DNA of 12,497 nucleotides from CAYQMF01 sp964418595 (GTDB lineage: Bacteria; Planctomycetota; UBA1135; UBA2386), in the NCBI GenBank assembly GCA_964418595.1, contig CAYQMF010000158.1:1-12497 (forward strand), written 5' to 3'. Both the position numbers and the translations under genes were made by a program. Shown one piece after another: positions 1 through 8,249 of the stretch; positions within the stretch are counted from its first letter, which is position 1, and each line of letters begins with the position of its first letter. The notes below the pieces were generated by a model. The model made no database searches. It had not been told where the DNA came from and was given only the letters and a program-made list of their open reading frames with translations.

Positions 1-452
1 TGGCGCTTGGCGATCAACAGATGCTGGACGAGCGCGAACGCCGGGCGGAACAAGACCTCATGGCCGCGCAGCACGAGCTCGTGGGCGATCGCGCTGACGC
101 AGTGCGTCTTGCCGCGGCCGGGAAGCCCGAAGGCCAGGACGTTCTCGGCGTTCTCGAGGAAGCCTCCTTCGCAGAGCGTCGACATCTGGCGGCGAACTTT
201 GGTCGGCAGCTTCTGCTGGTTGAGGGTCGCGAGCGTCTTGTCCTTGGGCAAGCCCGACTGTCGCAGCAGGCGCTCGATCCTGTGCGTGCGCCGATCCGCG
301 AGCTCGACCTCGGCCAGCTGCATCAAGTAACGCGCGAAGCTCCACCCCTCGCGCTCGGCCTTGGCCGCGATCTCTTCGTAGTTGGCGTGGACCGAGGGCA
401 GCTTCAGGGCACGCAGGAGCACCTTGAGCTGGTCGGCGGTGGCGGCGGTCAT
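1..452 (-). CDS. istB: IS21 helper ATPase IstB, 3' end cut off by the window edge
   Basis: IstB is the AAA+ ATPase that assists the IstA transposase in IS21 transposition, binding DNA and selecting the target. The 150 residues visible start MTAATADQLKVLLRALKLPS, a helical leader typical of IstB. A Walker A motif GLPGRGKTH follows at about residues 109-117, inside the usual context of a region after ENVLAFG. The family runs to roughly 250 residues, so about 100 (Walker B, sensor, C-terminus) are missing beyond base 1. The ATG at 452 overlaps the istA stop as ATGA, and a GGGAG seven bases upstream inside istA serves as ribosome site, so translation is probably coupled to istA. No frameshift is seen in the visible part. 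Confidence 0.92.
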   Translation of the reverse strand, partial: MTAATADQLKVLLRALKLPSVHANYEEIAAKAEREGWSFARYLMQLAEVELADRRTHRIERLLRQSGLPKDKTLATLNQQKLPTKVRRQMSTLCEGGFLENAENVLAFGLPGRGKTHCVSAIAHELVLRGHEVLFRPAFALVQHLLIAKR

Positions 453-1939
453 GCCGGGACTCCCAGACACTGCTCGACCAGCAGATCGTCGTAGCAGGAG
501 AGATCGACCGACACGGCCTCGAGTTCGGGCAGGTTCGTGGGACGGGGAGCCACGTCTTCGCGCACGCTCTGGGCCAGCGGCAGGCATCCCCTGGCCAGCA
601 GTCGTCGCAGCGACGCATCGACATCCGCCTCCATCGTCGTCGCGGCGAGATGCAGGACGCGAAGGTACTCGATGTCCGCTTCGCGCTCGGGCAACTTCGC
701 GTCGAGCAGATCGAACGCCGTGCGGAAGACCTCGGTGGGGAACAGGTCGTCGCGGTACCGATAGCGACGAAACGCGCCGGGCTTGCACAACAGCGAGCGC
801 ACTACGTGTCGGTAGTTGATCCGGTGGCCGCACTTGCCAAGCAGTCGCTCGATGGAGATCTGGCGCGCCTCGCCGTGGAACACCTCGAGCCGGTCGTCGA
901 ACACCCGCACGCGCACCCTCTCGTCGCGCAACCGCGATGGCAGCGAGTACGTGTTGTGCTGGACTCGGATCGTGCCACCCGCGCCGAAGCGCACGTCGAT
1001 CTCGGTGTACTCCGGCACCGGCACCACCTGCAACGGGCGCATCGCAGCCAGCTCCTCGGTGAGTCGCACGCCCCGCGAACAGTTGCGCGCCTCCAGGATG
1101 CCGTGCAGCCAGGTCACGTACTGCTCATGGCTGTCGAAGCCCCGATCGCCGCGCAGCATCAACTGCTGGTTGACGTGGCGCTTGAGCGCGCCGTTGTGCG
1201 ACTCCACATCCCCGTTCTGCTCCTTCTTGCCGATGGCGATCGTCCGCGGCTTCATCCCGTAGTGGTTCATGAACGCGAGGTAGTCGTCGTTGAATCCGCG
1301 CTTGCCTGGCTCCAGCCGGTGCGTTGCCGCCGTCGAGTTGTCGGTCTGGTGATGCTCGGGCAGCCGCCCCAGCTGCAGCACCGCCGCCTGCACTCCCTGC
1401 TTCAGGGCCGCCATCGATTCCGAGCGGCACGGCGTTGCCCATGTCCAGTCCGAGTACGGCAACACGCTGTGACACAGCAGATGCGCGTAGGGCTCGCCGG
1501 CGATCGTGATCCCGAGCTTGTTCATCGACGTGAAGTCGGTCTGCATCGCTTCGCCAGGCCGATGCTCCTGCGGCAGGAACAGCTCCTTGTCCGGACCCTC
1601 CCGTGCTCGCCACTGCTTGAGCCGACGCTGCAGCGTCCGCAGCTGGCCAGCCTGGTAGCTCTCGGGATCCTTGCCCATCAGCTCCTGGAACAACGTCTTG
1701 GCCTCCAGGGCGGGCTGCTCCTGAAGCTTGGCGATGATCGACGGCCACGCCTTCTCGAAGGGGTCCGGTCGCGTCCGCCACGTCCTCGGCTCCTTCAGCT
1801 CCGAAGGCAGGCCGTCCGTCGCCAGGTACTTCGTCGCCGTGTTCCGACTCATGCCGGCGCGCGCTGCCGCGACGCCAACCTCTCCACACCTCGTCATCTC
1901 GGATCTCAACTTCTTGACCTGCTCATCCGTCACTTGCAC
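449..1939 (-). CDS. istA: IS21 transposase IstA (DDE recombinase)
   Basis: This is the DDE transposase that cuts and joins the IS21 ends. An N-terminal helix-turn-helix lies around residues 15-40 (CGEVGVAAARAGMSRNTATK). The rve-type catalytic core contains QTDF, HHQTDN and NGDVESHNG, giving a D-D-E triad at about D135, D200 and E246 counted from the GTG start. A basic C-terminal domain follows. The length of 496 residues is normal for IstA. I chose GTG at 1939 because GGGAGG lies seven bases upstream. An in-frame TTG at 1954 would add five residues but has no ribosome site. The frame is open to its TGA at 449-451, which overlaps istB, so the transposase looks intact. It is transcribed away from the propeller gene. 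Confidence 0.93.
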   Translation of the reverse strand: MQVTDEQVKKLRSEMTRCGEVGVAAARAGMSRNTATKYLATDGLPSELKEPRTWRTRPDPFEKAWPSIIAKLQEQPALEAKTLFQELMGKDPESYQAGQLRTLQRRLKQWRAREGPDKELFLPQEHRPGEAMQTDFTSMNKLGITIAGEPYAHLLCHSVLPYSDWTWATPCRSESMAALKQGVQAAVLQLGRLPEHHQTDNSTAATHRLEPGKRGFNDDYLAFMNHYGMKPRTIAIGKKEQNGDVESHNGALKRHVNQQLMLRGDRGFDSHEQYVTWLHGILEARNCSRGVRLTEELAAMRPLQVVPVPEYTEIDVRFGAGGTIRVQHNTYSLPSRLRDERVRVRVFDDRLEVFHGEARQISIERLLGKCGHRINYRHVVRSLLCKPGAFRRYRYRDDLFPTEVFRTAFDLLDAKLPEREADIEYLRVLHLAATTMEADVDASLRRLLARGCLPLAQSVREDVAPRPTNLPELEAVSVDLSCYDDLLVEQCLGVPA

Positions 1940-2010
1940 TCGGCTGCCTCCCAACCGTTTTGGAGGACGGCCAACGTACGGGGCACGCGCTCTCAGCCCT
2001 TGCCCGGATG

Positions 2011-2050
2011 CACAGGTCTAGTTGTCGTCAGCGCGCAGGTGTAGTTGTCG
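2011..2050 (-). repeat. Two direct 17-bp repeats at the IS21 end
   Basis: On the plus strand cgcaggtgtagttgtcg (2034-2050) and cacaggtctagttgtcg (2011-2027) match at 15 of 17 bases and are spaced by 23 bases, about two helical turns. They sit between the proposed outer end and istA. Repeated subterminal sites like this are known IstA binding sites in IS21, and this role is inferred for them here. They may also overlap the istA promoter, which would allow transposase to control its own expression. Confidence 0.7.
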
Positions 2051-2057
2051 CTGAGCA

Positions 2058-2269
2058 CCTGCCCGCCTCCCAGCTCGCGCGAGGGCGAGCGCGTGGGACG
2101 GCGGGCGCGGCAGCGGCTCGCGGCGTGGCGGCCGAGCTGATGTGGACCCGGGTGACCGGCATGCCATGGGCTGGTGGTCTCGTTGAGTAGCGAATCGCGT
2201 GTGACACGGTCGCGGCGCTGGCTTTGTCGGGGCATCCGAGCCTCAACCCATCGACGAGCCGAGTACGCC
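2058..2269. other. Gene-free spacer between the IS21 end and the propeller gene
   Basis: I see no gene here. It contains a perfect 10-base palindrome CTCGCGCGAG at 2074-2083 and must hold the promoter of the gene starting at 2270, but no convincing -35/-10 pair can be picked out. An in-frame GTG at 2174 would extend the downstream protein by 32 residues. That stretch is arginine-rich and precedes the signal peptide, so I treat it as non-coding. Confidence 0.5.
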
Positions 2270-4852
2270 ATGACGAATTCCCCGGTTGCCTGCCGTGTCC
2301 TGTTCTCGATCCGCAAGCGCATTGCTGCAACGTTGCTGCTGATCGCCATCCACCTCGCGCCGGGTGCAGCGGCGCAGTGCACGAGCGGCTGGGTTCCCTC
2401 CGATGGCTATCGAGGCACGAACGGACAGGTCCTCGCGACGACATCGTGGGACCCGGATGGAGCCGGCCCGCGCGCACCGGTGTTCGTCGCCGGCGGTGGG
2501 TTCAACTTGGTCGCCATCACGACCCAGGTCAACAACATCGTCGCCTATGACCCGGGCAGCGGGACGTGGTCCACCTTCGGCGTCGGCATGGACGGTTACG
2601 TTTCGGCTCTGGCTGTGCTGCCGAACGGGCACCTGATCGCCGGCGGATCGTTCGCCACAGCGGGCGGCCTCAGCGCCGCCAACATCGCGCGCTGGGACGG
2701 CACGGCGTGGGCGCCGCTCGGAATCGGGACGACGGGAGCCGTGGAAGCGCTGGAGGTGATGCCGAACGGCGACCTCGTGGCCGGCGGTTCGTTCGCGAGC
2801 GCCGGCGGCGTGCCCGCGAACGGCATCGCGCGCTGGGACGGCGCGACGTGGTCGCCGCTAGGGACGGGTGTGCAGCATCCGAATGGCGGAGTTGTGTACG
2901 CCTTGAGCGCCCTGCCCAACGGCCATCTGGCGGCAGGCGGTCAGTTCACGACCGCGGGCGGTGTCGCGGCCAACTACGTGGCGAGCTGGGACGGCACGAC
3001 GTGGTCGCCGCTCGGCTCGGGGCTCGCACAATACGGCTTCTATCCGCCAGTCGTACGAGCGATCGCCTCGCTGCCGAATGGCGACCTGGTGGTCGGCAAC
3101 GACCTTTCGACGCTCGGCTGTACTGCCCGGTGGGATGGCACCTCGTGGTCGTCGATGGGAGTGGGAGGTACGGGCGGATCAGCGTTTGCGTTGCAGGTCA
3201 TGCCGAATGGCGACCTCGTGGTCGGCGGTTCGTTCGGAGACGCCGGCGGCGTGTCTGCGAATGGCATCGCGCGCTGGGATGGCGCGACGTGGTCGCCCCT
3301 GGGGACGGGTATGGGACCCCTGGTCCCCACCCCGCCGCCCGTGCAGTCCCTGACGAGCCTGCCCGGTGGTCTCCTCTTCGCGGGCGGATCGTTCACGACC
3401 GCAGGCGGCGTGCGCGCGGATCACTTGGCGAGTTGGGACGGCGGCTCGTGGTTGCCGCTCGGCGGACCCGTACCGGTCACCGGGATGGACGGCAGCTTGT
3501 CTGCGTTGCTGGTGTGTGCAAACGGAGACGTCGTCGCGGGCGGGGACTTTGCGACCGCGGGGGGCGTCGGCGCGACTCGCATCGCACGCCGACACGGCAA
3601 CTCATGGTCGCCGCTCGGCACCGGGTGCAACGGCCGCGTCCATGCCGTGCTCGAATTGCCGAACGGCGACGTGATCGCCGGCGGGTCGTTCACGACCGCA
3701 GGCGGCGTGTCGACCGGCGGCATCGCAAGGTGGGACGGTGTCGCCTGGACGTCATTGGGTCTCGCAGGGACTGTGCTGGCTCTCGCGAGGATGCCGAACG
3801 GCGACCTCGTGATCGGCGGCAACTTCGTCAGCGTGAGTGGCGTGAGCTGCAACCGCATCGCGCGCTGGAACGGTAGCACATGGTCGCCGCTCGGCACCGG
3901 CCTGGGGAGCACCGTAAACGCGCTAGCCGTGCTGGCGAACGGAGACCTGATCGCGGGCGGGCAGTTCACGACAGCTGGTGGCGCCAGCGCGAGCCGTATC
4001 GCACGCTGGAACGGCTCGTCGTGGTCGGCTCTTGGCCCCGGTGCGAACGGCACCGTGAGAGCACTTGCAGTGTTGCCGAGCGGAGACCTCGTGATCGGCG
4101 GTTTCTTCACGAGCATGGGCGGCGTGAGCTGCAACCGCATCGCCCGTTGGAACGGATTGTCCTGGTCACTGGGTGCCGGCATGGACAACACCGTCTATTC
4201 CTTGACCGTGCTGCCGAGTGGCGATCTGGTCGCCGGTGGCAGCTTCACGACCGCGGGCGGTACGAGCGCGAGCCACGTCGCCCGCTGGGATGGTGCCTCC
4301 TGGTCGCCAGTCGGCAGCGGCGTTTCCGGTACCGAAGTGGATGCCCTCGCCGCGATGCCCGACGGCGGATTCGTGGCCGGTGGTTGGTTCTCGAGTGCCG
4401 GCGGGTTCGCCGCCCCCTACTTCGCGCGCTACGGCACGTGCGTGTCGAGCTACGCCGTATTCGGTGCCGGCTGTGCCGGGACGTTTGGCGTGCCTGGCAA
4501 CACCGCCAACGTGTCACCGCGCATAGGCGGGACAACCGTGATCACGGTGACCGGCATGGCGCAGAACGTCGGCCTGTTCATGATCGGCTCGAGCAACACG
4601 ATGTGGAACGCTGCTCCGTTGCCGATTGACCTCGGCATCGTCGGCGCACCGGGGTGCAAGCTGCGGGTCAGTGACGACATCGACATGTTCATCGTGGGCA
4701 GCGGCAACGCCGCAAGATTGAGCCTGTCGGTTCCCAATTCCACGGTGTTCCTGGCAATACAGTTCTACACACAGTGTCTCGTGCTCGATCCGCCGGCTAC
4801 AGCGCTCGGATGGATCGCGTCCGACGCCGCTGCTGCGCTAATCGGCCAGTAG
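2270..4852 (+). CDS. Secreted beta-propeller-like repeat protein with planctomycete C-terminal module
   Basis: The protein has 860 residues and is probably exported. A signal peptide (basic RKR, hydrophobic TLLLIAIHLAPGAAA) is likely cleaved at AAA|Q near residue 35. The ATG at 2270 is chosen because it gives this signal peptide a normal length; its ribosome site is weak. Residues about 110-720 hold some 12 repeats of 45-50 residues with the pattern LPNGDLVAGGSFTTAGG, then ARWDG.SW.PLG, resembling delta-60/DUF5122 or kelch-like propeller units. A degenerate half unit precedes them and another follows. The last 133 residues (728-860) form a separate beta-rich module with GAGCAG, SNTMWN, PLPIDL and GAPGC motifs, which recurs at the ends of many planctomycete secreted proteins. 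No catalytic residues are recognisable, so the function is unknown; surface binding or a structural role is an inference. It converges with the kinase gene, with 127 bases between them. Confidence 0.88.
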   Translation: MTNSPVACRVLFSIRKRIAATLLLIAIHLAPGAAAQCTSGWVPSDGYRGTNGQVLATTSWDPDGAGPRAPVFVAGGGFNLVAITTQVNNIVAYDPGSGTWSTFGVGMDGYVSALAVLPNGHLIAGGSFATAGGLSAANIARWDGTAWAPLGIGTTGAVEALEVMPNGDLVAGGSFASAGGVPANGIARWDGATWSPLGTGVQHPNGGVVYALSALPNGHLAAGGQFTTAGGVAANYVASWDGTTWSPLGSGLAQYGFYPPVVRAIASLPNGDLVVGNDLSTLGCTARWDGTSWSSMGVGGTGGSAFALQVMPNGDLVVGGSFGDAGGVSANGIARWDGATWSPLGTGMGPLVPTPPPVQSLTSLPGGLLFAGGSFTTAGGVRADHLASWDGGSWLPLGGPVPVTGMDGSLSALLVCANGDVVAGGDFATAGGVGATRIARRHGNSWSPLGTGCNGRVHAVLELPNGDVIAGGSFTTAGGVSTGGIARWDGVAWTSLGLAGTVLALARMPNGDLVIGGNFVSVSGVSCNRIARWNGSTWSPLGTGLGSTVNALAVLANGDLIAGGQFTTAGGASASRIARWNGSSWSALGPGANGTVRALAVLPSGDLVIGGFFTSMGGVSCNRIARWNGLSWSLGAGMDNTVYSLTVLPSGDLVAGGSFTTAGGTSASHVARWDGASWSPVGSGVSGTEVDALAAMPDGGFVAGGWFSSAGGFAAPYFARYGTCVSSYAVFGAGCAGTFGVPGNTANVSPRIGGTTVITVTGMAQNVGLFMIGSSNTMWNAAPLPIDLGIVGAPGCKLRVSDDIDMFIVGSGNAARLSLSVPNSTVFLAIQFYTQCLVLDPPATALGWIASDAAAALIGQ
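2597..4435 (+). repeat. Tandem repeat array coding for about 12 propeller-type units
   Basis: Units are roughly 135-150 bases, built on NGDLVAGGSF and IARWDG-W. Unit 4 (about 3055-3160) has lost the AGG loop and is about eight residues short. Units 2 and 5 are nearly identical in DNA over about 50 bases (from about 2818 and 3259, offset 441 bases = 147 codons). Units 9 and 11 share an exact stretch ending in gtgagctgcaaccgcatcgc (about 3841 and 4122), and their partners 10 and 12 are also alike. This suggests duplication of a two-unit block. The array is inside the coding sequence and stays in frame throughout. Confidence 0.85.
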
Positions 4853-4979
4853 CGCCTGACACACGAGGCGGCCGTGGTCCGCTGAAAGTCGGTGGCGCGC
4901 GCCGAACAAGTCCATCACGGTGCCGATGGCTGGACGAAGGTCGATCTCGGCGAAGACCGCCCTCGAGCGGCGCGCGGAT

Positions 4980-7900
4980 TCACGGCACCAATGCCCTGGC
5001 GGGTCGCAGGCCGATAGCGTTGTTGCGGCCCAACGGTGCGCGGTTGTCGCGGTAGGCACACCGGGCGTTCACGGCGAGGTTGAGGTAGCTGCCGCCGCGG
5101 GCGCAGCGGACCTCGTAGGGGCGACCAGCCCGCAATCCGTCGCCATGGCGCTCGGTGCCGTAGATCCCGTACCAGTCCCGACACCACTCCCACACGTTGC
5201 CGTGCATGTCGTACAGCCCGAACCCGTTCGCTGCGTGCGAGCCAACAGGGGCATGCGCGATGTGTCCGTCCCGCCAGGATTCACAGGCCCAGCCCGTGAC
5301 GGACGTCGCCTCGGCCGATGCGAGGTTCGCAACCCGGCCAAGTTCCTCGAAGCCAGTGCTCCACGGCGTCGTCGTCCCTCCCCGGCACGCATACTCCCAC
5401 TGCGCCTCCGTGGGCAGCACCATCCCGTGCCGCGTCAACAGCGTGTCGCACATCGGCCAGTCCACATGCTCCACCGGATTCGCCAACGTCATCAACTCAA
5501 GTGCGACGATGTCGTCCGCCTTGTACACGCTCGGATGTTGTTGTTCCGCATCCCATGTCCACAGTCGCGACCACTGTCCTTGTGTCAGCTCGTGCCGCGC
5601 CAGGAAGAACGGCGACAGCATGACCGTGTGCAACACTTCGTCGGGTTGGCGTGATGAGTCGTAGTATGGTGCGCGCTCGTCCTCGCCCTGCGAGCCCAAC
5701 ATGACCGTTCCGCCCGGCAAGAGCACGAGCACTATCCCTGTCGCTCCGGTCACCTCGATCGAGCCATCCGCCTGGTGGGCTGGTATCGCGATCGTCGCCG
5801 GATCGGACATGCCGTCCCACGCGCTGCGCAGCTCGTAGAACTCCCACAACTTGGTTGCCGGATTCATCCCAATTGGCACCAGCCCGATTACGTCTTCGTC
5901 GTGCAGGGCGATCGACTTCCTCCCATACAGCTGATTCGCGACCACGCCGTCAGCCTTGGCAATCGCCTCCCGCACAGAAGCCCATGTATGCCGCGCGTTC
6001 GGATGGTGCATTGTCAGCTCGCCGATCCGTCGCGCCCAGGACAGCCGCCGTTCTACAGCGACTGCCTCCTTCGTGGCCAACGACCGCAGCCTCTCCTGCA
6101 ACGTCGCAAGCGTGTCGTGAAGTAACTGTTGTGATTCCAGCTCGAGGGTCCAGGTCCGCCGCGCACCGACGATCCCGGACAGCCTCGCCAGGTCCGCCTC
6201 GGCCGCGCGCAGGCAGGCCACCGATTCTGTTGCCGCCTTGACCACGGCCTTCTGATAGCCCTCGTATTGCTGCTTCCATTCCGTGGGCGCAAGTGCGAGC
6301 GCGAGCTCGCTCTGAAGTCGCGCATCGGCGTCCTGGCCGTTCGCCAACAGAGCCCACGCCAGCGTGTTCCGCACCTTGTACTCCAGGTTGGTGTCCTTGG
6401 CCCTTTGCACCGCCAGTCGCGCCGCTGCGAGCCCAAGGGGTTCCTCGGCCCACACCTTGCGGCCCTCGGCCTTGGGCGCCACGAGCTGCCACGCCCATTG
6501 GTTCAGCGTCAGTGCATCTTGCGCCTCCTGCTGCGGTGTCAGCTCGGGAATCACCAGCGGCGCCCCGTTGCGGATCGACTGGGCGTACCGCAACGACGTC
6601 ACCTGCTGCGACAGCGCCTCCCAGTCCGCGAACTGCGGATGCGACGTTCTGTCCACCTCCTGCTGCTCCGGAGTGAGAGGCTTCGCGCGCATTTCCATGT
6701 CACGAACGGTCTGCTCGATGCTCGGCTGCATCGCGAGCAGTCGTCCACAGTCCTCCTTCAACCACCGGTCCATCGCCTCGATATTCGCTGGCCAAGCCGG
6801 ATAGAGCCTCGCCTCGTTCTGCACCGCGCGTTCGAGCAGCACCACGCCCTTCAGCTGGTCGAACTCGTTCACCTTGGCCGCCAGCTGGGCGCTGTAGTGC
6901 TCCGCGTCCTGCCGGGCGGACTGCTCGCGCGCCACCAGCGCGCCGGCCATCACGAGCATCGTCGACAGCAGCGACAGGGCGGTGGCGGCCACCGGGTGGT
7001 GCCGCACCCAACGCCGGCTGCGCACGCCGAAGCCGAGTCGGCGCGCCCGCACTTGCCGACCTTCGCGACAACGGTGCAGGTCGTCGGCGAATGCCGCGGC
7101 ATCGGAATAGCGCTGCGCCCGATCCGGATCGATCGCCTTGTGCACGACGAGTTCCAAGCAGCGCGGCAGATCGCGCACGAGGCGGCGCAGGCGCGTGGAC
7201 TCGCCGGCGAGGATCATCCGGCTCAGCTCGCTCCTGCTCTCGGACACGAACGGCAGGCGTCGCGCCAGCGCCTCGTAGAGCACGACGCCGAGTGAGTACA
7301 GGTCGGCGCGCCCGTCGATGCGTGCCGCTCCGGCGAGCTGCTCGGGAGCCATGTAGGGCAGTGTGCCGAGTTGCTCGTGCGACCGTGTGACGGTGTCGAA
7401 CTCGCCGCGCATGTCGCGGGCGAGGCCGAAGTCGAACAGCACGAGGCGGCCGTCGTCGGTCACGAACAGGTTGCTCGGCGAAACGTCGCGGTGCACGAGT
7501 CCCGCCTCGTGCGCCGCATGCAGGGCGCGCGCCGCTGCTTCGATCCAGTCGAGCACGCGATCGCGCTCGACGACGGGATCGCGCAGGAGTGCCCGCAGCG
7601 TGCGACCGTGCAGCAACGGCATCACCAGGAACGGCATGTCATGATCGATACCGATCTCGAGCACCGGGCAGATGCCCGGGTGCGAGAGACGTGCCGCGAG
7701 CAGGGTCTCGCGGCGGAATCGTTCGCGCGCTCGCGCGTCCGCGAGCAGGTCGGGACGCACAAGCTTGACGGCCACCTCTTGATCGCTGTCGACGACGACG
7801 CCACGGAAGACGACACCCATGCCGCCTTGGCCCAAGAGACCGGTAAGTCGATACCGGCCGATGCGATCAGGGACCCAGGCGGCTTCGGCCCCGGCCGGCG

Positions 7901-8081
7901 GTGTGCCGAGAAACCCGAGTTGCTCAAGCTGGCCAATGCGTTCCCGCAGCTCTTGCCCGGCTTCGGGGTTCTCGCTGCAGATCTGTTCGAGTCGCTGGCG
8001 GTAGCCGGCCTCACCCGCCTCGACGCATCGGGCGATCAGGCTCTCGACGAGGTCTTCTGGGAGGTCGGGTTGTTGGTTCAC
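4980..8081 (-). CDS. Transmembrane Ser/Thr protein kinase fused to a SUMF1/FGE-like domain
   Basis: The protein has 1033 residues from GTG 8081. I chose that start because GGAAG lies six bases upstream and the helical leader DLPEDLVESLIARCVEAGEA follows at once; upstream in-frame codons run into the dnaE2 relic. The kinase domain spans about 75-340: glycine loop GQGGMG (84-89), VAVK lysine K106, HRDVSPSN with D199 and N204, DFG at D217, and APE. The catalytic-loop lysine of HRDxKxxN is serine, a variant also seen in other bacterial kinases. One membrane span lies at about 364-383. A coiled-coil and TPR-like section (NTLAWALLANGQ) follows. The SUMF1 fold occupies about 778-1029 (LPTEAQWEYACRGG, GNVWEWC, RGGSY). 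The two active-site cysteines of true FGE are absent, so it is probably a binding domain on the non-cytoplasmic side. Kinase-FGE fusions are a known planctomycete architecture. The substrates and signal are unknown. Confidence 0.92.
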   Translation of the reverse strand: MNQQPDLPEDLVESLIARCVEAGEAGYRQRLEQICSENPEAGQELRERIGQLEQLGFLGTPPAGAEAAWVPDRIGRYRLTGLLGQGGMGVVFRGVVVDSDQEVAVKLVRPDLLADARARERFRRETLLAARLSHPGICPVLEIGIDHDMPFLVMPLLHGRTLRALLRDPVVERDRVLDWIEAAARALHAAHEAGLVHRDVSPSNLFVTDDGRLVLFDFGLARDMRGEFDTVTRSHEQLGTLPYMAPEQLAGAARIDGRADLYSLGVVLYEALARRLPFVSESRSELSRMILAGESTRLRRLVRDLPRCLELVVHKAIDPDRAQRYSDAAAFADDLHRCREGRQVRARRLGFGVRSRRWVRHHPVAATALSLLSTMLVMAGALVAREQSARQDAEHYSAQLAAKVNEFDQLKGVVLLERAVQNEARLYPAWPANIEAMDRWLKEDCGRLLAMQPSIEQTVRDMEMRAKPLTPEQQEVDRTSHPQFADWEALSQQVTSLRYAQSIRNGAPLVIPELTPQQEAQDALTLNQWAWQLVAPKAEGRKVWAEEPLGLAAARLAVQRAKDTNLEYKVRNTLAWALLANGQDADARLQSELALALAPTEWKQQYEGYQKAVVKAATESVACLRAAEADLARLSGIVGARRTWTLELESQQLLHDTLATLQERLRSLATKEAVAVERRLSWARRIGELTMHHPNARHTWASVREAIAKADGVVANQLYGRKSIALHDEDVIGLVPIGMNPATKLWEFYELRSAWDGMSDPATIAIPAHQADGSIEVTGATGIVLVLLPGGTVMLGSQGEDERAPYYDSSRQPDEVLHTVMLSPFFLARHELTQGQWSRLWTWDAEQQHPSVYKADDIVALELMTLANPVEHVDWPMCDTLLTRHGMVLPTEAQWEYACRGGTTTPWSTGFEELGRVANLASAEATSVTGWACESWRDGHIAHAPVGSHAANGFGLYDMHGNVWEWCRDWYGIYGTERHGDGLRAGRPYEVRCARGGSYLNLAVNARCAYRDNRAPLGRNNAIGLRPARALVP

Positions 8082-8249
8082 GGCAGTCTTCCACTCGCAA
8101 CCGGGATCGCGGTGCTTCCGATACGGACGGCACGCGGCGAAGTATGCCTGGGTATGGCGGAACTCGCTACGCCTGCAACGTCCGTGATGCGTCTTGCGGG
8201 ACGCGGCCACGTTGCGGCGCAAGTCGTCGCCCTCACCCGGCATGGAGTC

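Larger units (their letters stand above)
1..2057 (-). mobile_element. IS21-family insertion sequence, partial (one end inside the window)
   Basis: The element is identified by the istA-istB gene pair with its 4-base overlap, the hallmark organisation of IS21. The outer end upstream of istA is placed at about 2057, where the minus strand begins TGCTCAGCGACAACTAC and is followed 23 bases further in by a second copy of the same core. IS21 elements are known to carry such repeated transposase-binding sites at their ends. The other end lies beyond base 1, so element length, inverted-repeat match and target duplication cannot be read here. The exact outer boundary is inferred from the TG start and could be off by a few bases. 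Confidence 0.85.

Noticed and set aside
650..2044. Long plus-strand open frame opposite istA.
   Set aside because: It is a GC-driven shadow: the opposite strand encodes a complete IstA with its DDE triad, and the plus-strand text shows no domain.
2566..3876. Overlapping plus-strand frame rich in arginine inside the propeller gene.
   Set aside because: It is a frame-shifted reading of the repeat array; its repeats only mirror those of the real gene.
2597..4435. CRISPR-like spacing of repeats.
   Set aside because: The periodic sequence is in-frame coding repeats of about 140 bases with diverged copies, not short identical repeats with unique spacers.
4853..4979. Bidirectional terminator between the convergent genes.
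   Set aside because: Short GC-rich complementary pieces are present, but no clear hairpin followed by a T run on either strand.
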